From: Myxococcales bacterium | Lineage (GTDB): Bacteria > Myxococcota_A > Polyangia > Polyangiales > Polyangiaceae | Direction of reading: 5' to 3' | Length of the DNA stretch: 64,000 bases | NCBI GenBank assembly: GCA_025359105.1 | Contig: JANYHK010000106.1 | Coordinates: 124,001-188,000 of the forward strand | Part shown: positions 16,722-25,284 of the stretch, one piece after another | Layout: every line of letters starts with the position of its first letter | Numbering within the stretch: position 1 is the first letter of the stretch | Translations under genes and position numbers: made by a program | Notes under the pieces: model-generated | What the model saw: only the letters and a program-made list of their open reading frames with translations | What the model was told of the DNA's origin: nothing | The model's database searches: none

Positions 16722-17735
16722 ATGGACCTCCTCTGGACCTCACGCATCGCCGGCACCGACGCGGACGACTACGACCGCTTCGTCGACGCCGCCGCCGGCG
16801 GCAGCTACGCGCAAGCGCGGGCGTGGGGTCCCGTCGCCATCGCGGGGCGTCCGGCGACGCTCCGGTACTTCCTGGCGCGTGAGGGCGGACGGGTCATCGG
16901 CGCGGCGATGATCGTGCGCCCGATGGCGGGTCCGTTGCCGCTGCCAGTGGCCATCCTCGAGCGCGGGCCGGTGGTCGCCGATCCGGAGGACGTCGGGCGC
17001 GTCGTCCAGGCGCTCGTCGGCAAAGCGCGCTTGCACGGCGTCGCGCGCGTCCAGGTGATGCCGTACTGGGCGGGCGACGACGTGGCCAAGGTGGAGTCCC
17101 AGCTCGCCGCCGCCGGCTTCACCAAGGTGCAAGAGGCGGACGGCGCGCATGCGGTGACGCTGCGGATGGACATCGGCGGCAAGGCCGACGACGCGATCCT
17201 CGCCGGAAAAGAGCGGGAGTCGCTCCGGAGGAAGCTCCGCCAGGCGGAGAAGGCCGGCGCGACGGTGCGTCGTGGCGAGATCGGCGACGTGCGTGTCCTC
17301 GAACGGCTCTACGGCGACCTCATGACGGGGCAGGGGCGCGGCGCCAAGCCGAGCGTCTACTTCGAGCGCCTCGCGTCGAGCATCCTCGCGACCCGCGATC
17401 CCCCCGTCGGCGGTCCCGAAGTGGCGCGCGGCGCCCTCTTCGTGTGCACGCACGACGCCGAGCCGATCAGCGCCCTCTTCGTGGCGAGGCACGGGAAGAT
17501 CGCCGTGTTCGTCCTCGGTGCGACGAGCGGCGCGCAGCGGAGCTTCTCGAAAATGGTCCTCCCGATGATGTCCGCCGTCCGGTGGGCCCGCGACAACGGC
17601 GCCGAGCTCTTCGACCTCGGCGGCATCCCGATGGACGGCGACACCGACGAGAAGCGCGCGCAGATCGCCCAGTTCAAGTTCGACTTCGCCAAGACGAAGG
17701 TGAACCTGGTCGGCGAGCACGCGCGCTGGTTCTGA
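16722..17735 (+). CDS. FemAB/GNAT-like aminoacyl- or acyltransferase
   Basis: A 337-aa two-lobed GNAT-type protein of the FemA/FemB-like superfamily. The first lobe is about 1-150 (SYAQARAWGPVAIAG, then VARVQVMPYW). The second carries KERESLRRKLRQAEKAG, a basic helix typical of the family, then ALFVCTHDAEPISALFVARH and the terminal signature GAELFDLGGIPMD at about 290-303. Relatives add amino acids to peptidoglycan precursors or occur in exopolysaccharide loci. The start is ATG at 16722. It is divergent from the glycosyltransferase/transporter pair, so a cell-surface role is likely. Confidence 0.82.
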   Translation: MDLLWTSRIAGTDADDYDRFVDAAAGGSYAQARAWGPVAIAGRPATLRYFLAREGGRVIGAAMIVRPMAGPLPLPVAILERGPVVADPEDVGRVVQALVGKARLHGVARVQVMPYWAGDDVAKVESQLAAAGFTKVQEADGAHAVTLRMDIGGKADDAILAGKERESLRRKLRQAEKAGATVRRGEIGDVRVLERLYGDLMTGQGRGAKPSVYFERLASSILATRDPPVGGPEVARGALFVCTHDAEPISALFVARHGKIAVFVLGATSGAQRSFSKMVLPMMSAVRWARDNGAELFDLGGIPMDGDTDEKRAQIAQFKFDFAKTKVNLVGEHARWF

Positions 17736-17740
17736 GGTTG

Positions 17741-17752
17741 GCCCCTACGGGC
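17741..17752. terminator. Short hairpin between convergent genes
   Basis: GCCC-CTAC-GGGC sits in the 22-bp gap between the ends of the FemAB-like gene and the opposite lipoprotein gene. The stem is only four base pairs, so it is a weak candidate for a bidirectional terminator. Confidence 0.3.
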
Positions 17753-17757
17753 ACGCG

Positions 17758-19068
17758 TCATCGAATGGCGATCCGATCGACGGCGACGAAGGCCGTCGCG
17801 GGGATCTTCGAGCCGCTCGAGTAGCCTGAGTAGTATTGCCCGGAGACCTCGACCTTGTACGTGCCGGGGTAGATGTTCGCGATGCTCCACGTGTTCGTGT
17901 TGCACGCGATCGGCGTGAGGAAGGAGTAGCCCGCGGTGCGCTCCGTGAACCGCACGGCGCCTGCGTAGTAGTTCCCGCCGCACGACGCCGTCGAGAGCGC
18001 CGCGCTTCCATTCAGCGTGACCGTTCCGCCGGCGGTCAGCGTCGGCACGTTCAGCGCGACGTTGGTGGCAGAAGCGTTCAGCACCAGCGCGGCGTTCACG
18101 ATGAAGGCCGTCGCAGGGATGTTCGAGCCGCTCGAGTAGCCGGAGTAATACTGCCCGGAGACCTCGACCTTGTACGTCCCGGGGTAGACGTTCGCGATGC
18201 TCCACGTGTTCGTGTTGCAAGCGATCGGGGTGAGGAAGGAGTAGCCGGCCGTCGTCTCGGTCAGGCGCACCGCGCCCGCGTAGTAGTTCCCGCCGCACGA
18301 CGCCGTCGACAGCGCCGCGCTTCCATTCAGCGTGACCGTTCCGCCGGCGGTCAACGTCGGCACGTTCAGCGCAATGCCCGACGGGCTCCCGCCCGCGCAC
18401 GTGCCGCCCTGACACACGAAGCCCGTCGGGCACCCATGAGGGCATGGCAGTGAGCACACGTTGGGCTGGTCGATGCCGCAGAGCTCGGGGGCCGTGCACC
18501 CACCGCACGCGACGGTTCCGCCGCAACCGTCCGCGATGGTTCCGCACGAGGCCTTCTTGCCGGCGCACGTGGCAGGCGTGCACGTTCCGGTCCCGCAGAC
18601 ATTGGGGCCTCCGGCACCGCAGACCTGCCCTCCGGTGCACGCGCCGCACTCGAGGAGCTCGGAGCAGCCGTCGGAGAGCTGACCGCAGTTCTTCCCGAGC
18701 GCCCCGCACGTCTTGGCCACGCAGGTTCCTGGACCGCAGACGTTCGGTGCGCCGCTGCCTCCGCAGCTCTCCCCGCTGCCGCACTGCCCGCAGTGCACGG
18801 CCGCGCCGCAGCCGTCGGCGATGGTCCCGCAGTTCGCGCCTGCGCTCTTGCATTCGATGGGCTTGCACGCGTCCGCCCCGGCCCCACCGTCACGGCCCGG
18901 GTCGGTCGTGGACCCATCGGAGCCGGAGCTGCCTTGCCCGCTGCCCGCGTCGGAGTCGTTGCCGACGAGGCCCACGTTCGCGCCCCCGCCACCGCATGCG
19001 GCGACGACGACGATGACCGCGAGCCACTGGGCGAGTCGGCCAAACAGCGAGCCCGGCGAGTAGCGCAT
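17758..19068 (-). CDS. Cys-rich lipoprotein with duplicated beta domain
   Basis: A 436-aa lipoprotein with lipobox VAAC and Cys25, followed by an Asp/Gly/Ser-rich spacer. Residues about 67-210 hold three Cys-rich units of the pattern C-x4-C-GTIADGCG-x4-CG-xC-CG-NVC, which recur in myxobacterial surface lipoproteins. A Cys-rich cap (CPHGCPTGFVCQGGTC) follows. The C-terminal half is two near-identical copies of a 105-residue unit (IALNVPTLTAGG...TYKVEVSGQYYSG). It is surface or outer-membrane located by inference. The function is unknown; adhesion or carbohydrate binding is possible. Confidence 0.85.
   Translation of the reverse strand: MRYSPGSLFGRLAQWLAVIVVVAACGGGGANVGLVGNDSDAGSGQGSSGSDGSTTDPGRDGGAGADACKPIECKSAGANCGTIADGCGAAVHCGQCGSGESCGGSGAPNVCGPGTCVAKTCGALGKNCGQLSDGCSELLECGACTGGQVCGAGGPNVCGTGTCTPATCAGKKASCGTIADGCGGTVACGGCTAPELCGIDQPNVCSLPCPHGCPTGFVCQGGTCAGGSPSGIALNVPTLTAGGTVTLNGSAALSTASCGGNYYAGAVRLTETTAGYSFLTPIACNTNTWSIANVYPGTYKVEVSGQYYSGYSSGSNIPATAFIVNAALVLNASATNVALNVPTLTAGGTVTLNGSAALSTASCGGNYYAGAVRFTERTAGYSFLTPIACNTNTWSIANIYPGTYKVEVSGQYYSGYSSGSKIPATAFVAVDRIAIR
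17760..18375 (-). repeat. Tandem duplication, 315-bp period
   Basis: The 3' half of the lipoprotein gene contains two copies offset by exactly 315 bp. For example, the motif CACGTTCAGC is at 18046 and 18361. Across the first 90 residues the copies differ at only a few positions, including N/K, V/I, L/F and T/R. High DNA identity and in-frame period point to a recent duplication. Confidence 0.9.
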
Positions 19069-19119
19069 TTCGGCGATCTACGCGCCCCGCTCGAAATGCT
19101 TCCTTCGCCGGCGGTTGGC

Positions 19120-20742
19120 TCAGAAGACCGCGACCTGCGAGGATCCGGTGATTGTCGCGTTCAGCGTGATCCAGAGCTGCGTGCCGTCCACGTCGACCGA
19201 GGCGAAGTAGTCGACGTCCGCCTTCAGCTCGACGCCATCACGCTGCACGTGCGCGGGCACGGTCGTCAGCATGTAGTTCCGCAGGCGGAGGATCGGGTGG
19301 TCGAGCCCGGTCGCGCTGGTCAAGGTCACCGTCGCGGCGTTCGCGTCAGGGTCGACGTCCCAGGTGCCGTAGACGGGACTGTAGCCCGCCGGCGTGAACA
19401 GCACGGCGTCGGTGCGCCCGGCCCCCCCCGCGCCGACCGTGGCGACGTAGCCCTTCGAGGCCGTCATCGAGGCGACGGCCGCCCGCTCCATCTGCGACAC
19501 CTGCTCAGCGACCTCCGCCCCCGAGCGCGTTCCGAGGACCACGAGCGTCGAGTAGCTCGTCTTCGGAAACCCGCTCAGCTTCTGGCCGAACGAGTCGTAC
19601 GTGGTCTGCCCGACGGCGCCGTACGTCGTGCCCCACGCGACGCGGTGCGAGGTCGTCGTGAACGGCAGCTCCCAGTTGTTCAGCTGGTAGGGCCACAGGG
19701 AGTCGGTCGGCATCGTCCAGCCGGGCTTGGAGCAGGCTGGGCCGTGGGCCGCGCTCGTCTTGCCCCAACAGTCGCTGGCGAGGATGCCGCCGCCGTAGTC
19801 GCCGCCGGACACGGTCTGGTCCGCAGGCTGGGTCTGAACGAGCCCCATCTCGGCGTCGACGCCCTTGGCCCACTCGACGACGTAGGGGATCGTGTTGGGC
19901 TGGGCGTAGTCCCACGTCGACTGAGGGCCAACCGGCCCGGCACCCGTCGTGGTGAACTTGTACCTGTCGCCCCAGCCGATCCCTTCGACGTCGCCGTTGA
20001 CGTTGCCGTCCCAGCCGAGGTCACCGTAGGGAGCGCGCGAATCGGCGCGCACCGCGTCGGCGCCGGCGGGCGTCGCGTCGTAGGTGATCGCGTAGACCGG
20101 ATGCGATCGCCCCGTCGCGAAGAACCAGTGCACCGTCACGTCGACGGGCTTGCCGTCGGGGAAGATGCGCCACTTGAACTCGTGGATGGCATGATGTGCG
20201 CCCGCAAGGACAGTGCGGTAGGTGCCCACGGTGTCGCGCGACTCCGCGTCGGCGGCGGCGCTACCGTAGTGCGCGACGACGTAGCCGAAGCCGTTCCACA
20301 GGCCGTTCGCGCCGGTGCCGCTCACCGGGCGTGAAACGCCATCGACGTCGTAGGTGTACTTGCGGAGAAAGCCGCCCTTGCTCCCGCCGGGATCCGCGGC
20401 GTCGTTGCGAACCAGCGCTGCGCTGCGCTTGGCGCAACTGGCGTCATAGAAGGAGAAGACGTCGGACGCGTACCCGTCGACGCTCTTGCCCGCGTCGATC
20501 GTGATTGGCTTGCATGCGCCGGTCGGCTTGGGCTTCGGACTGGGCCGAGCCGCATCGCTTCCGCCATCGGGACCGCCCTCTGCGCCGCGCGTCGGGTGGC
20601 CCGCGTCCCCCGTTCCTCCACCGGCGTCGCGCGGACGGTCGCCACCGGGCTGCGCGCCGAGCGGCGGCGCCGGGTCGGGCGAGGAAGACACGCAGGCCGC
20701 CGACGTCGCGAGAAGCACCAAGGAAATCATCGAAGATCGCAT
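19120..20742 (-). CDS. Large secreted lipoprotein, unknown function
   Basis: A 540-aa protein with a signal peptide and lipobox SAAC (Cys17), then a Pro/Gly/Asp spacer to about residue 75. The rest looks like one large extracytoplasmic beta-rich domain with many Trp/Tyr/Gly (FKWRIFPDGKPVDVTVHWFF, and DLGWDGNVNGDVEGIGWGDR). I do not recognise the family; the middle might be a glycan-handling or sugar-binding fold. It is next to another minus-strand lipoprotein gene and divergent from a third lipoprotein gene. Confidence 0.78.
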   Translation of the reverse strand: MRSSMISLVLLATSAACVSSSPDPAPPLGAQPGGDRPRDAGGGTGDAGHPTRGAEGGPDGGSDAARPSPKPKPTGACKPITIDAGKSVDGYASDVFSFYDASCAKRSAALVRNDAADPGGSKGGFLRKYTYDVDGVSRPVSGTGANGLWNGFGYVVAHYGSAAADAESRDTVGTYRTVLAGAHHAIHEFKWRIFPDGKPVDVTVHWFFATGRSHPVYAITYDATPAGADAVRADSRAPYGDLGWDGNVNGDVEGIGWGDRYKFTTTGAGPVGPQSTWDYAQPNTIPYVVEWAKGVDAEMGLVQTQPADQTVSGGDYGGGILASDCWGKTSAAHGPACSKPGWTMPTDSLWPYQLNNWELPFTTTSHRVAWGTTYGAVGQTTYDSFGQKLSGFPKTSYSTLVVLGTRSGAEVAEQVSQMERAAVASMTASKGYVATVGAGGAGRTDAVLFTPAGYSPVYGTWDVDPDANAATVTLTSATGLDHPILRLRNYMLTTVPAHVQRDGVELKADVDYFASVDVDGTQLWITLNATITGSSQVAVF

Positions 20743-20823
20743 TTTTTTCTGTTCGCTCCGCCCCGGGGATGCCGGCCGGCGGGGGCGGTCGCAGCAGAGC
20801 GCGGCGATTTCGCGACGGTCGGC

Positions 20824-20877
20824 GTCGATGCGACCCCGGCGTCTGGTGCGATCCCGGCGTCGGTGCGACCCCGGTGA
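20824..20877. repeat. Three imperfect 17-18 bp direct repeats between divergent genes
   Basis: GCGACCCCGGCGTC, GCGATCCCGGCGTC and GCGACCCCGGTG follow one another at 17-18 bp spacing in the 209-bp gap between two lipoprotein genes. About one and a half helical turns separate the copies. They may be direct-repeat protein-binding sites or a decaying minisatellite. Nothing else was recognised in this gap. Confidence 0.55.
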
Positions 20878-20951
20878 ACGGGCGGCATCCCCCTTCCACC
20901 TCGAACCGCGAGGTCGCCGCTCGCCCGCTCCTCTAGCTGAAAGGAACTCCC

Positions 20952-21623
20952 ATGATTCGCGTCGAACGCTCGCTTCGCGGCATCGCCTTTACCGCGGCAT
21001 TCGCCATGGCAGCTTGCTCCAGCGGCCCCTCGGGCGCCGGGTCGAGCGACGTCGGCCTCACCGGCAGCGGGTGCAAGACCGGCAAGAACGCGCCGTTCGC
21101 GAGCCCGGCCGGCGCGCCCTTCGCGCTGCCGGCCGGCGTCACGCTGAAGAACGGCGAGGTTACTGGCGACTTCGAGCCGGACTGCACGGTCGAATCGGAC
21201 CCCATCGAGTACGGCGGCGATCTCATCATCGCGTGCATGGGGCTGCAGAACTCGACGCGCGCCGACGTCACGCTGACGCTCCCCGCCGGGCTCTTCTTCC
21301 TCGTGAAGGCGCCCGATGGTCAGAACGGCATGACGCTACAAGACCACCAGCTCGTGCTCCCTGCGGGCAAGACGACCTTCTTCAAGATCAATCTCTTCTG
21401 CGTGAACAAGCACTGCTCGTGGGGCCGCAAGGCTGACCGCTACGTGTTCGGCAACGTCACGAGCGATCCGGGGCTCCTCGAGCTCGTCGCGCGCGCGAAG
21501 ACGCACAAGCTCGAGTTCGGGCACGACGACGAGGCGTACGCCTTCGGTCAGGCGATCTGGGACATCACCGACGGCGACGGCGTGACGCCCGAGCACCGCA
21601 AGCTCCTCGATCGCTTGCCCTGA
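20952..21623 (+). CDS. Lipoprotein, unknown function
   Basis: A 223-aa lipoprotein with lipobox MAAC (Cys22) and a short Ser/Gly spacer. The body has a single immunoglobulin-like beta pattern (ADVTLTLPAGLFFLV, GKTTFFKINLFCVNKHCS) with two nearby Cys that may form a disulfide. The end is helical (GLLELVARAKTHKLEFGHDD). An AAAGGA sequence lies about 8 bases before ATG 20952. The family is not recognised. It stands alone, divergent from the 540-aa lipoprotein gene. Confidence 0.8.
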   Translation: MIRVERSLRGIAFTAAFAMAACSSGPSGAGSSDVGLTGSGCKTGKNAPFASPAGAPFALPAGVTLKNGEVTGDFEPDCTVESDPIEYGGDLIIACMGLQNSTRADVTLTLPAGLFFLVKAPDGQNGMTLQDHQLVLPAGKTTFFKINLFCVNKHCSWGRKADRYVFGNVTSDPGLLELVARAKTHKLEFGHDDEAYAFGQAIWDITDGDGVTPEHRKLLDRLP

Positions 21624-21660
21624 GTCGCCCGCGGCACTCGCGATGCGTCCCGCGCTTCGG

Positions 21661-21666
21661 TACGCT
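21661..21666 (+). promoter_or_regulatory. Putative -10 box TACGCT, leaderless
   Basis: TACGCT ends eight bases before the ATG at 21675 and no Shine-Dalgarno is visible. The predicted transcript would begin at the start codon. Confidence 0.4.
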
Positions 21667-21674
21667 AGGTGCGC

Positions 21675-21911
21675 ATGAGCGACCCTCCCCGCGACCCGCT
21701 GCATGGCGTCACGCTGGAGGTGCTGGTGACCCGGCTGGTGGAGACGTACGGATGGGAAGAGCTCGCGCGCGCCGTCCCGATCCGCTGCTTTCAGTTCGAC
21801 CCGAGCATCAAGTCGAGCCTGACCTTCTTGCGCCGCATGCCATGGGCCCGCACCGAGGTGGAGGCCCTGTACATTCGCGCCCTCCAGAAGCATCCGCACC
21901 TCGGCAAGTGA
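21675..21911 (+). CDS. VF530/DUF2132-family small DNA-binding-like protein
   Basis: A 78-aa protein matching the VF530 pattern over its whole length: [57 protein letters not shown]. The family has a small helical fold related to winged or RuvA-like DNA-binding domains. Its cellular role is poorly known. ATG at 21675 is preferred to ATG at 21669 because the family starts close to DPLHG. Confidence 0.9.
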   Translation: MSDPPRDPLHGVTLEVLVTRLVETYGWEELARAVPIRCFQFDPSIKSSLTFLRRMPWARTEVEALYIRALQKHPHLGK

Positions 21912-22016
21912 TCGGCGGGCTCCCTAGCCACCCACCAATTGGGCCGGTGCTGACGCCCCTACCTCGCCGCGGCACTGCCAAACCCATTACGCTCAAGCGC
22001 CGTCAACGCCACGCTC

Positions 22017-22625
22017 CTAGCGTGCGTACCAGGCCTTGACGCGGGCGTCGTCGCGCACAGCGTCGTGGACGCGCGTGAGCTTGGGGAAGCCGGCGAAGAC
22101 CGTCGCGGGGATGTGGTCCACCTTGCCGCCAGCGAACCAGCGGACGGCCATGTGGAGCTTCAGATCGACGACGTGGAGCGTGTCGCCGGCGAAGAACGGA
22201 CCGGCGCCGAGGTTTCGCTCCGCCCGCTCCGCCCACGTGGGCAGCACGGTGGCGACGAGGCCTTCGCGCACCTTCCTCTTCTCCTCCGGGTCCGAGATGC
22301 GAATCGTCGGTCCGACGACGGCGCGGAGATCCTCGACGTGGGCCATCATCCCTTCGTGACGCGCGGCCTCGAAGTCGTCCTTCGGGTGCAGACCGTACGT
22401 CCGACCGAGGAGGACGAGGATGGCGTTGGAGTGGGCGAGCGGCGGATGCCCGGGCATCTCGAAGACCGGCATCGCTCCGTACGGCGTGCTGGGCTTGCGC
22501 GCAGGCCACTCGGCGAAGGGGACGCGATCGTCCTCGAAGTCCACCCCGGCCAGGTGAAGGGCGAGGCGGCACTCCTCACCACGGCTCATGGGGGCGTCGA
22601 AGTAGGTCAATTTGGGCTTGTTCAT
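22017..22625 (-). CDS. Glutathione S-transferase family protein
   Basis: A 202-aa cytosolic GST. The N-terminal thioredoxin-like domain begins KLTYFDAPMSRGEECRLALH with catalytic Tyr8, the cis-Pro is in YGAMPVFEMP, and the gamma-glutamyl contact is HSNAIL near residue 66. The all-helical C-terminal domain follows. YFDxxxRGE and QMPVFE-like motifs place it near sigma/alpha-type GSTs. It shares a divergent promoter, centred on TTATAA at 22636-22641, with the small lipoprotein gene to its right. Confidence 0.9.
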   Translation of the reverse strand: MNKPKLTYFDAPMSRGEECRLALHLAGVDFEDDRVPFAEWPARKPSTPYGAMPVFEMPGHPPLAHSNAILVLLGRTYGLHPKDDFEAARHEGMMAHVEDLRAVVGPTIRISDPEEKRKVREGLVATVLPTWAERAERNLGAGPFFAGDTLHVVDLKLHMAVRWFAGGKVDHIPATVFAGFPKLTRVHDAVRDDARVKAWYAR

Positions 22626-22633
22626 CGGGGGAG

Positions 22634-22643
22634 GGTTATAACA
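22634..22643. promoter_or_regulatory. Shared divergent -10 palindrome (TTATAA)
   Basis: GGTTATAACA in the 29-bp gap gives TATAAC on both strands, 9 bases from the GST ATG and 12 from the lipoprotein ATG. One palindromic -10 may serve both genes. Confidence 0.4.
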
Positions 22644-22654
22644 ACTCCAGCCCC

Positions 22655-22990
22655 ATGAAGCTCGCCGGGATCCGGATCCTCGCCCTCGCCTCTCTCCCCC
22701 TCCCCTTCCTCCTCGCCGGTTGTGGCAACTACGACGAGGACGTCGCCACCATCTGCAACGTCGAGTCGCTCGCCGCAGCGAACGAGCCGGGCCTCGACGG
22801 CGCGCAGAAAATAACGAGGATCACCATGTTCCTCGAGGGCCATGTGCGCTCGACCCGCGGAAAGAGGCTCGCGGGCGAGCTGCTCGACAGTCCGAGCGCG
22901 GAGCGGGCGCTGAAGCTCCGCGCCGTGGCATCCGCGGAGGGGGTGGACCCTTGCCCGTTCGCGGACACGGCCGCCAACCCCGCGCGCTGA
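22655..22990 (+). CDS. Small lipoprotein, unknown function
   Basis: A 111-aa protein with a clear signal peptide and lipobox LAGC (Cys23). The mature part has a short helical body (IATICNVESL-like region, then KITRITMFLEGHVRSTRGKR) and two further Cys. The family is not recognised, although helical Cys-containing lipoproteins of this kind are common in myxobacteria. It is divergent from the GST gene across 29 bp. Confidence 0.75.
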   Translation: MKLAGIRILALASLPLPFLLAGCGNYDEDVATICNVESLAAANEPGLDGAQKITRITMFLEGHVRSTRGKRLAGELLDSPSAERALKLRAVASAEGVDPCPFADTAANPAR

Positions 22991-23041
22991 CCCAGGTGCC
23001 TCGGTGCAAGACCGCAGCGATCATGCTAGTTGTCCGCCAGA

Positions 23042-23968
23042 ATGCGCGCGTATCTCTGCGTGTCCATCGACACCGAATGCGACAAGGGGCTCGCCTGGAA
23101 GTCCAAGCGCCCGCTCGCGTTCGACGGGATTTTCGAGGGGATCGTCGCCCGCCTGCAGCCCCTCTTCTGCGTGCATGGCGCCAAGCCGACCTACCTCCTG
23201 TCCCCCGAGGTCATCCGTGACGCCGAGAGCGTCGAGGCATTGCGGACGCTCCGGGGCGCCTTCGAGCTCGGCGCCCACCTGCACGGGGAGTACGCCGAGC
23301 CCGGCGCCTTCGAGCCGGAGGTCACCAAGGACTTCCAGCGCGACTACACCGAGGCGGTCGAGCGGCAGAAGCTCACGTACCTGACCGAGCTTTTCACGAG
23401 AACGTTCGGCAACAAACCGCGCTCCTTCCGCGCCGGGCGCTTCGGCATCGGGGAGAACTCGATCCCGATCCTGAGCGATCTCGGCTACGAGGTCGAGTCG
23501 AGCGTGACGCCGTTCATGGACTGGACGCGCTCCGGCGCCAAAGGGCTGTCTTTCTTGGGAGCGCCTACGCAGCCGTACCACCCCGATCCGCGCGCGCCCG
23601 CGAAGGTCGGCGCGAGCAAGATGCTCGAGGTGCCGGTGACGATCCGCCCGCGCGCGCTGTCGTACGCGCCATTCGTCGGCAAGTACGTGGAGCCGCGCTG
23701 GCTCCGCCCGACGCGCGGCAGCGAGACGGGGATCGTCGACCTCGCGAAGGACGAGATCAAGGCGGCGCGCGCGGCGCACCGAGACCGGCCGATCGTGCTG
23801 AACGCGATGTTCCACAACGTCGAGGTCATCGCCGGGGCGAGCCCCTACGCGCAGACCGAGGCGGCCGCCGAGGGGATCATGGATCGCCTCGAGGCGCTCC
23901 TCGTGTTCGCGCGAAAGGAGGACATCCGCGTGATCGGGCTGTCGGACGTCCCGGAGCTCTTCGCGTGA
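23042..23968 (+). CDS. Polysaccharide deacetylase-like protein
   Basis: A 308-aa protein. The N-terminus YLCVSIDTECDKG gives the acidic pair of a NodB-like barrel, FELGAHLHGEY near 80 the metal-side His residues, SFRAGRFGIGENSIPILSDL the Arg strand and VLNAMFHNVEVI the closing His. The order and lengths fit the polysaccharide-deacetylase/glycoside-hydrolase family 57 superfamily. It is cytoplasmic, without a signal peptide. It overlaps the flippase gene by four bases (GTGA), so it belongs to a three-gene polysaccharide operon. The start is ATG at 23042; a TTG at 23030 is less likely. Confidence 0.8.
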   Translation: MRAYLCVSIDTECDKGLAWKSKRPLAFDGIFEGIVARLQPLFCVHGAKPTYLLSPEVIRDAESVEALRTLRGAFELGAHLHGEYAEPGAFEPEVTKDFQRDYTEAVERQKLTYLTELFTRTFGNKPRSFRAGRFGIGENSIPILSDLGYEVESSVTPFMDWTRSGAKGLSFLGAPTQPYHPDPRAPAKVGASKMLEVPVTIRPRALSYAPFVGKYVEPRWLRPTRGSETGIVDLAKDEIKAARAAHRDRPIVLNAMFHNVEVIAGASPYAQTEAAAEGIMDRLEALLVFARKEDIRVIGLSDVPELFA

Positions 23969-25284
23969 GCGACGACAAGCGCAGCATCGTCAAGACGACG
24001 CTGCTGCTCCTTCCCGTTCACATCGTCCTCCGCGTCGTCGAGCCGCTCCTACCGCTCTTGCTGGCGATGTGGTTCGGACGCTCGGACGCCACCGACGTCT
24101 ACTACTTCTCCTGGACGGTCTTCTCGTTCGCCGGTGCGCTCGTCTTCTCCGCGTACCAGGACTCCGCGGTCGTGCCGATCCTCGCCGAGGTGAAGATCGA
24201 GGACCGCGCGCTGCTCCCGCGCGTCACCGGCTCGCTGCTAACCTACACGGTGCTCCTCGGCAGCGCGCTCGCGGCCGCGATCGGCCTCGTGGCGCTGGGG
24301 TATTTCGGCGTGCGCTACCACGGGGCCGACTTCGAGATGGCGGCGAAGATGGTGCTGCCGTTCAGCGCGTTTCTCGTGCTCCTCAGCTTGAAGACGTTCT
24401 TCGGCGCGCTGCTCAACGCCGAGCACCGCTACTTCGTGCAGCCCGTCGCGAGCGCCCTCGGCATGGTCGCCAACATCGGCTTCATCGCGTTCGCGCGCGG
24501 CAGCCAGGGGGTCCTGGCGATCCCCATCGGCGCGGTTCTCGGTGAGGTGTGCGCGCTGGCGGTCCTCGTCTTCGTCGCCGTAGGGCTCCTCAAGATGCGC
24601 TTCGTCCCGACGCTCGAGCGCCCGGAGCCCGTGCGTCGCTTCTCCAAGCTCGTCGCGTCCGAGGTCGGCGGCAGCGCCGTCACGCGCGTGAACCCGGTCG
24701 TCGATCAGCTCATGGCGGGCCTCGCTGGCGTCGTCGGAGGCGGGACGATGCTCCGCTACACCGGCGATGTCGCGTCGCTCCCGACGTCGCTCCTGCAGGC
24801 GACGCTCCTGCCGGTTCTCCTGTCGCACCTGGCCGACGACTTCGCAGCGGGCAAGATCGCCAAGATCCGCACCACCGTGACCAAGTCGCTCATGAGCGTC
24901 TGCACGATCCTGGTGGCGATGAGCGGCATCCTCTACGTCTTGCGGGCGCCGCTTCTCCGCTTCGTGTTTCTGCGCGGCAAGATGGATGTGGCCGGCGTGG
25001 AGCGGATGATCGCGCTCTTGCCGTACCACCTCGTCGGACTGGCGCCCTTCGGGGCGCTTCTCGTGCTCGCCCGCGCGCACGTCGCCATCAAGAACAGCGG
25101 GATCATGCTGTCCATGGGGATCTTGAACGCTGCGCTCAACGCCGTCTTCAACGTGATCCTCATGAAGGCGATCGGGCTCGAAGGGATCGCGCTGTCGACG
25201 TCGTGTGTGCAGCTCGGGATCGCGGTCGTGTTCTGGTTCCGTCTGGACGCCAAGCTCGCCTCGCTCACGGAGAAGGTCGCGTGA
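23965..25284 (+). CDS. MurJ/MviN-like lipid-linked glycan flippase
   Basis: A 439-aa integral membrane protein with about 12-14 hydrophobic helices, in the MOP superfamily. The start region VEPLLPLLLAMWFGRSDATD followed by VYYFSWTVF, the middle ALLNAEHRYFVQPVASALGM and NPVVDQLMAGLAGVVGGGTM match MurJ/MviN-like lipid II or O-unit flippases. It begins with GTG inside the stop of the deacetylase gene and ends inside the GTG of the glycosyltransferase gene, giving tight coupling. It likely flips an undecaprenyl-linked saccharide built by its neighbours. It is shorter than typical MurJ (about 510 aa). Confidence 0.88.
   Translation: MSDDKRSIVKTTLLLLPVHIVLRVVEPLLPLLLAMWFGRSDATDVYYFSWTVFSFAGALVFSAYQDSAVVPILAEVKIEDRALLPRVTGSLLTYTVLLGSALAAAIGLVALGYFGVRYHGADFEMAAKMVLPFSAFLVLLSLKTFFGALLNAEHRYFVQPVASALGMVANIGFIAFARGSQGVLAIPIGAVLGEVCALAVLVFVAVGLLKMRFVPTLERPEPVRRFSKLVASEVGGSAVTRVNPVVDQLMAGLAGVVGGGTMLRYTGDVASLPTSLLQATLLPVLLSHLADDFAAGKIAKIRTTVTKSLMSVCTILVAMSGILYVLRAPLLRFVFLRGKMDVAGVERMIALLPYHLVGLAPFGALLVLARAHVAIKNSGIMLSMGILNAALNAVFNVILMKAIGLEGIALSTSCVQLGIAVVFWFRLDAKLASLTEKVA

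Noticed and set aside
20743-20951. Integron or transposon end in the triple direct repeat
   Set aside because: The repeats are short and imperfect with no flanking inverted repeats or transposase. Promoter elements or minisatellite decay fit better.
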